Shown piece by piece: positions 7,424-9,755 of a stretch of 9,755 bases of DNA (position 1 is its first letter; every line of letters starts with the position of its first letter). The notes beneath the pieces were generated by a model, which was given only the letters and a program-made list of their open reading frames with translations, had not been told where the DNA came from and did no database searches. This DNA is from Cyanobacteria bacterium UBA8156. Lineage in GTDB: Bacteria; Cyanobacteriota; Cyanobacteriia; Pseudanabaenales; Pseudanabaenaceae. The DNA is taken from contig DMPD01000099.1 of assembly GCA_003456125.1 (NCBI GenBank), positions 1 through 9,755 on the forward strand, in the 5' to 3' direction. The position numbers and the translations under genes were made by a program.

Positions 7424-8365
7424 ATGGGCGAAGTCGTTGCCGCTGCTGAAATTTTGAACCGTTATGCCCAAGGCGACCGCGACTTTCGCGGTTTGAACCT
7501 CAGCGGTGAGAGCTTTGGGCGGGCCGATTTGCGGGGGGCCGATTTCAGCGAGGCCAACCTCCGGGGGAGCAATTTTTGGGCAGCGGAACTGAGTGAAACC
7601 AATTTTTGGGGGGCTGACCTCACCCGGGCCGACTTCAGCGATGTTTCCGCTTGGGATGCGGACTTCCGACGCTGTCGTTTGCAGCGCACCAATTTCCAAA
7701 ACAGCGATCTCAGCGGCGGCCGTTTTTTGGAAGCTGTTTTTGATGGTGTGAACTTCCGCACAGCGGTCTTGAACCGGGCGGTGTTGCGGGGCATGAACCT
7801 AGAACACAGCAACTTCAACAAAACCTACTTGTTGGAAGTCGACCTCAGCGATGCCAACTTGCAAGGGGTAAACTTGGTTTCGGCGTTTTTGTACCATGCC
7901 AACCTGGAAGGGGCCAATCTCAGCGGGGCAGACGGTACCGAAGCCGACTTGACGGCGGTCAATTTGCGCCGTGCCAATCTCACCAACGCCGATTTCACCG
8001 AGGCTGATTTCACAGAAGCCGTATGCGAGGGCGCAAATTTGCAGCGGGTGTGTTTGCGGTACGCCAAGTTGCCAAACGCTAATCTCCAGCGGGTGAATGC
8101 CACGGCCGCCAATTTCAGCAAAGCCCGTCTCACCCAGGCCTATTTGGCGGGGGCTTGCCTCCACCAAGCCAATCTGTGGGGGGCCGATTGCCAGACGGCG
8201 GATTTACGGTTGGCAGACCTGCGGGAAGCCTCTTTGGTGGGTACCGATCTGACGGGGGCCAATTTACAGGGGGCCCAGACCCCACCTCTGTGGAGCGAAG
8301 ACGTGCGTCTTTGTCAAACCACCTTGCCCGATGGCACCCTTAGTCAGCGGGACTGTGGCAAGTAA
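7424..8365 (+). CDS. Pentapeptide-repeat protein
   Basis: A 313-residue protein built almost entirely of pentapeptide repeats, A(D/N)LXX in form. Such repeats fold as a right-handed quadrilateral beta-helix with the central Leu or Phe pointing inside. A short N-terminal cap (1-20, ending RYAQGDRD) precedes 53 uninterrupted pentads (21-285). A C-terminal tail follows with PPLWSEDVRLC (287-297) and a terminal Cys-Gly-Lys, a tail layout common in cyanobacterial members. There is no signal peptide or membrane segment, so it is probably cytoplasmic or periplasmic by an unseen route. Functions in this superfamily range from gyrase protection to unknown; nothing here points to one. The ATG at 7424 has no clear ribosome site. 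A -10-like TAAAAT stands at 7388-7393, without a well-spaced -35. Confidence 0.95.
   Translation: MGEVVAAAEILNRYAQGDRDFRGLNLSGESFGRADLRGADFSEANLRGSNFWAAELSETNFWGADLTRADFSDVSAWDADFRRCRLQRTNFQNSDLSGGRFLEAVFDGVNFRTAVLNRAVLRGMNLEHSNFNKTYLLEVDLSDANLQGVNLVSAFLYHANLEGANLSGADGTEADLTAVNLRRANLTNADFTEADFTEAVCEGANLQRVCLRYAKLPNANLQRVNATAANFSKARLTQAYLAGACLHQANLWGADCQTADLRLADLREASLVGTDLTGANLQGAQTPPLWSEDVRLCQTTLPDGTLSQRDCGK
7484..8278 (+). repeat. 53 in-register pentapeptide repeats
   Basis: The 15-bp units encode pentads whose central residues fall at every fifth position from 21 to 281 without a single insertion or deletion. Exceptions to Leu/Phe at the centre are Ala 76, Gly 171, Cys 201, Ala 226 and Cys 256. 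From 21 to 101 the centres alternate Phe and Leu; after about 116 they are mainly Leu. Confidence 0.93.
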
Positions 8366-8406
8366 CGGCTTGCTATACCATGGGAATAGGCTAGGGATTT
8401 CCCCGT

Positions 8407-8724
8407 ATGGAAAGCTTTCTGAAACAGTTGTTTTTGATTGGGTTGGGCACCACCTCGCTCTTGGCGGAACGGGCCCGCGAGCTGGCGGATGAATGGGTGA
8501 AGGAGGGCAAGATCGATCCCCAGCAGGCGGCGGAGTTTGTGCGGGAAGCGACCGAACGGGTGAAATCGGAACAAGAAAACCTTGAAGCCTTTGTGCAACG
8601 GCAAGTCCGCAACGTGTTGCAGGATTTGGGGGTACCCCGTCAAAACGAAATGGATGAGCTGCGGGGTCGGATCGATCGCCTGGAGCGGCAAATGCGGGAA
8701 CTGGAAAACCGTTCGTGGCGTTAG
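8407..8724 (+). CDS. Phasin family protein (PHA granule-associated-like)
   Basis: A 105-residue protein resembling the short phasin-like family annotated as polyhydroxyalkanoate granule-associated or PHA synthesis regulator. The N-terminus is an amphipathic or hydrophobic helix (FLKQLFLIGLGTTSLLAERA). The middle, VKEGKIDPQQAAEFVREA, is typical of the family. The end (about 80-103) is a heptad-like coiled coil rich in Glu, Arg and Leu that probably mediates oligomerisation. No PHA synthase gene is in the window, and the family is also found in bacteria that make no PHA, so granule binding is only suggested. The ATG at 8407 has a weak ribosome site. Its stop overlaps the rsmI start by ten bases, which suggests one transcript. 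Confidence 0.82.
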   Translation: MESFLKQLFLIGLGTTSLLAERARELADEWVKEGKIDPQQAAEFVREATERVKSEQENLEAFVQRQVRNVLQDLGVPRQNEMDELRGRIDRLERQMRELENRSWR

Positions 8725-9563
8725 GCACCCTGTATTTGGTGGGTACTCCCATCGGCAACCTCGAAGACATGACCTTCCGGGCGATCGCCGTCTTGCAGCG
8801 GGTGGCATTGATTGCGGCCGAAGATACGCGGCACACGGGCAAGTTGTTGCAGCATTTTCAGATTGACACCCCCCAAATCAGCTACCGCGACGAAAACCAT
8901 CGGGTCTGTGCCCCCCTGTTGCTGAGCCGTTTGCAGGCCGGTCAAGACGTGGCTTTGGTGTCCGATGCCGGCATGCCTTTGCTGTCCGATCCGGGGGAAC
9001 CTTTGGTTGCCGAGTGCATTGCCGCCGGGATTGCCGTGGTGCCGGTGCCGGGGCCCACCGCTGCCATTGCCGCCCTGGTGGCTTCGGGTTTGGCCGGCGA
9101 TCGCTTTGTGTTTGAAGGATTTTTGCCCCTCAAAGCCAAGGTCCGGGAGGCCCGCCTGACGGCTTTGGCCCGGGAAGAGCGTACGGTCATTTTGTACGAA
9201 GCCCCCCATCGTTTACGTCAGACCCTGCAGGATTTGCAAACGGTGGTGGCGGGCGATCGCCCCCTGGTGTTGGCCCGGGAACTGACCAAGCGCTACGAAG
9301 AATTTTGGCGGGGCACCCTCGCCGGAGCGATCGCCCACTATGCCCACCAAGAACCCAAAGGGGAATTTGTCTTGATCTTGGGGGGCCATCCCCATCCCCA
9401 AGAAGTCTGGGAAGAGGAGGCGGTGCGTTTAGCCCTGGCCCGGTTGTTGCAAGAAGGGCAATCCTTGGCGATCGCCAGCCGTGAATTGGCCTTGACCGTG
9501 GGGCGATCGCGCCGGGAAATTTATCAATTGGGGTTGCAATTGCAGACCGATGGCGACGGTTAA
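8715..9563 (+). CDS. rsmI: 16S rRNA (cytidine(1402)-2'-O)-methyltransferase RsmI
   Basis: RsmI 2'-O-methylates C1402 of 16S rRNA in the decoding centre, using S-adenosylmethionine; the fold is of the tetrapyrrole-methylase type. The 282-residue length is normal. Diagnostic motifs are GTLYLVGTPIGNLEDMTFRA (4-23), AAEDTRHTGKLL (34-45), SDAGMPLLSDPGEP (83-96), VPGPTAAI (111-118), FEGFLP (133-138), YEAPHRL (161-167) and RELTKRYEE (188-196). A C-terminal helical domain of about 50 residues follows, as in the family. The GTG at 8715 matches the family N-terminus (M-x-x-GTLYLVGTP). It overlaps the phasin stop, so translation is probably coupled. Six HIP1 octamers lie within this gene. Confidence 0.96.
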   Translation: MALGTLYLVGTPIGNLEDMTFRAIAVLQRVALIAAEDTRHTGKLLQHFQIDTPQISYRDENHRVCAPLLLSRLQAGQDVALVSDAGMPLLSDPGEPLVAECIAAGIAVVPVPGPTAAIAALVASGLAGDRFVFEGFLPLKAKVREARLTALAREERTVILYEAPHRLRQTLQDLQTVVAGDRPLVLARELTKRYEEFWRGTLAGAIAHYAHQEPKGEFVLILGGHPHPQEVWEEEAVRLALARLLQEGQSLAIASRELALTVGRSRREIYQLGLQLQTDGDG

Positions 9564-9606
9564 CCCTCCCCCCAATCCCCAGGGCGATCGTAAAACGAGC
9601 GCATCC

Positions 9607-9755
9607 CAGCTCCCGAGTCTCGATCGCTACGTTGCCATTCCCAAAATGTCGGTGGCGGTGAACTTCCCTTCCCGCAGGGTGACTGACCGGGTCTGGAGCA
9701 GGATGGAGCCAACGGCACCGCTGGTCCCATCTCCTATAGCAGTTGCCATGTTAGT
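9607..9755 (-). pseudogene. Remnant of a filamentous-haemagglutinin-like exoprotein repeat (partial, frameshifted)
   Basis: On the minus strand an open frame enters from the right edge and ends at TAG (9627-9629). Its 42 residues include GDGTSGAVGSILLQTRSVTL followed by REGKFTATD. This resembles the beta-helical repeats of cyanobacterial filamentous-haemagglutinin or two-partner-secretion exoproteins, whose units read roughly GNGGxIxLQTxSLTLxDGxxISATTFGxGN. At the AAAA run (9643-9646) another frame continues the same pattern as FGNGNVAIETREL, down to about 9607. The likely reading is a decayed fragment with a one-base loss in the homopolymer. The family assignment is from pattern memory on a short stretch, so it is tentative. 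An intact gene with an early stop, or a larger pseudogene to the right of the window, are the alternatives. Confidence 0.42.

Noticed and set aside
8961..9002. SDAGMPLLSDPG in RsmI in place of the more common SDAGTP form
   Set aside because: I recall Met at this position in other cyanobacterial RsmI proteins, so it is probably ordinary variation.
1..9755. CRISPR array, tRNA, rRNA, insertion sequence, phage or defence genes
   Set aside because: No regularly spaced repeats, cloverleaf, terminal inverted repeats, transposase or defence motifs were seen on either strand.

Overview
The window reads as a GC-rich cyanobacterial chromosome. The evidence is 19 exact copies of the HIP1 octamer GCGATCGC, a tandem pair of DUF29 genes, a long cyanobacterial-style pentapeptide-repeat protein, a cyanobacterial-type ClpB, and a secreted phosphatase with RTX repeats. 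The exact genus cannot be read from the sequence.

Layout. Bases 1-2704 hold the 3' part of a large secreted metallophosphoesterase/5'-nucleotidase-like phosphatase with a C-terminal RTX block; its beginning lies outside the window. A strong intrinsic terminator follows (2728-2759). Two tandem DUF29 genes (2813-3247 and 3244-3681) overlap by ATGA and appear to come from a duplication. A small convergent ORF for a possible secreted or membrane peptide lies at 3685-3870 on the minus strand. An AT-richer stretch (about 3920-4035) contains a perfect TATAAT box and leads into a 900-codon clpB (4062-6764). A histidine-phosphatase gene converges on clpB and overlaps its end by 30 bp (6735-7334, minus). 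Divergent from it is a 313-residue pentapeptide-repeat gene (7424-8365). Then come a phasin-family gene (8407-8724) and rsmI (8715-9563), overlapping by 10 bp. The last 190 bases hold no intact gene. They do contain a minus-strand remnant resembling the repeat region of cyanobacterial filamentous-haemagglutinin-like exoproteins, apparently frameshifted.

Function. These are mostly independent housekeeping or accessory genes: phosphate scavenging outside the cell, protein disaggregation, 16S rRNA 2'-O-methylation, and proteins of unknown role. Only the DUF29 pair and the phasin-rsmI pair look co-transcribed.

I found no convincing new multi-gene system, defence island, CRISPR array, tRNA, rRNA or insertion sequence. 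The points most worth a second look are the frameshifted exoprotein remnant at the right edge, the probable double RTX architecture and altered metal motifs of the phosphatase, the extra residues in the ClpB middle domain, and the strict Phe/Leu alternation in the pentapeptide protein.
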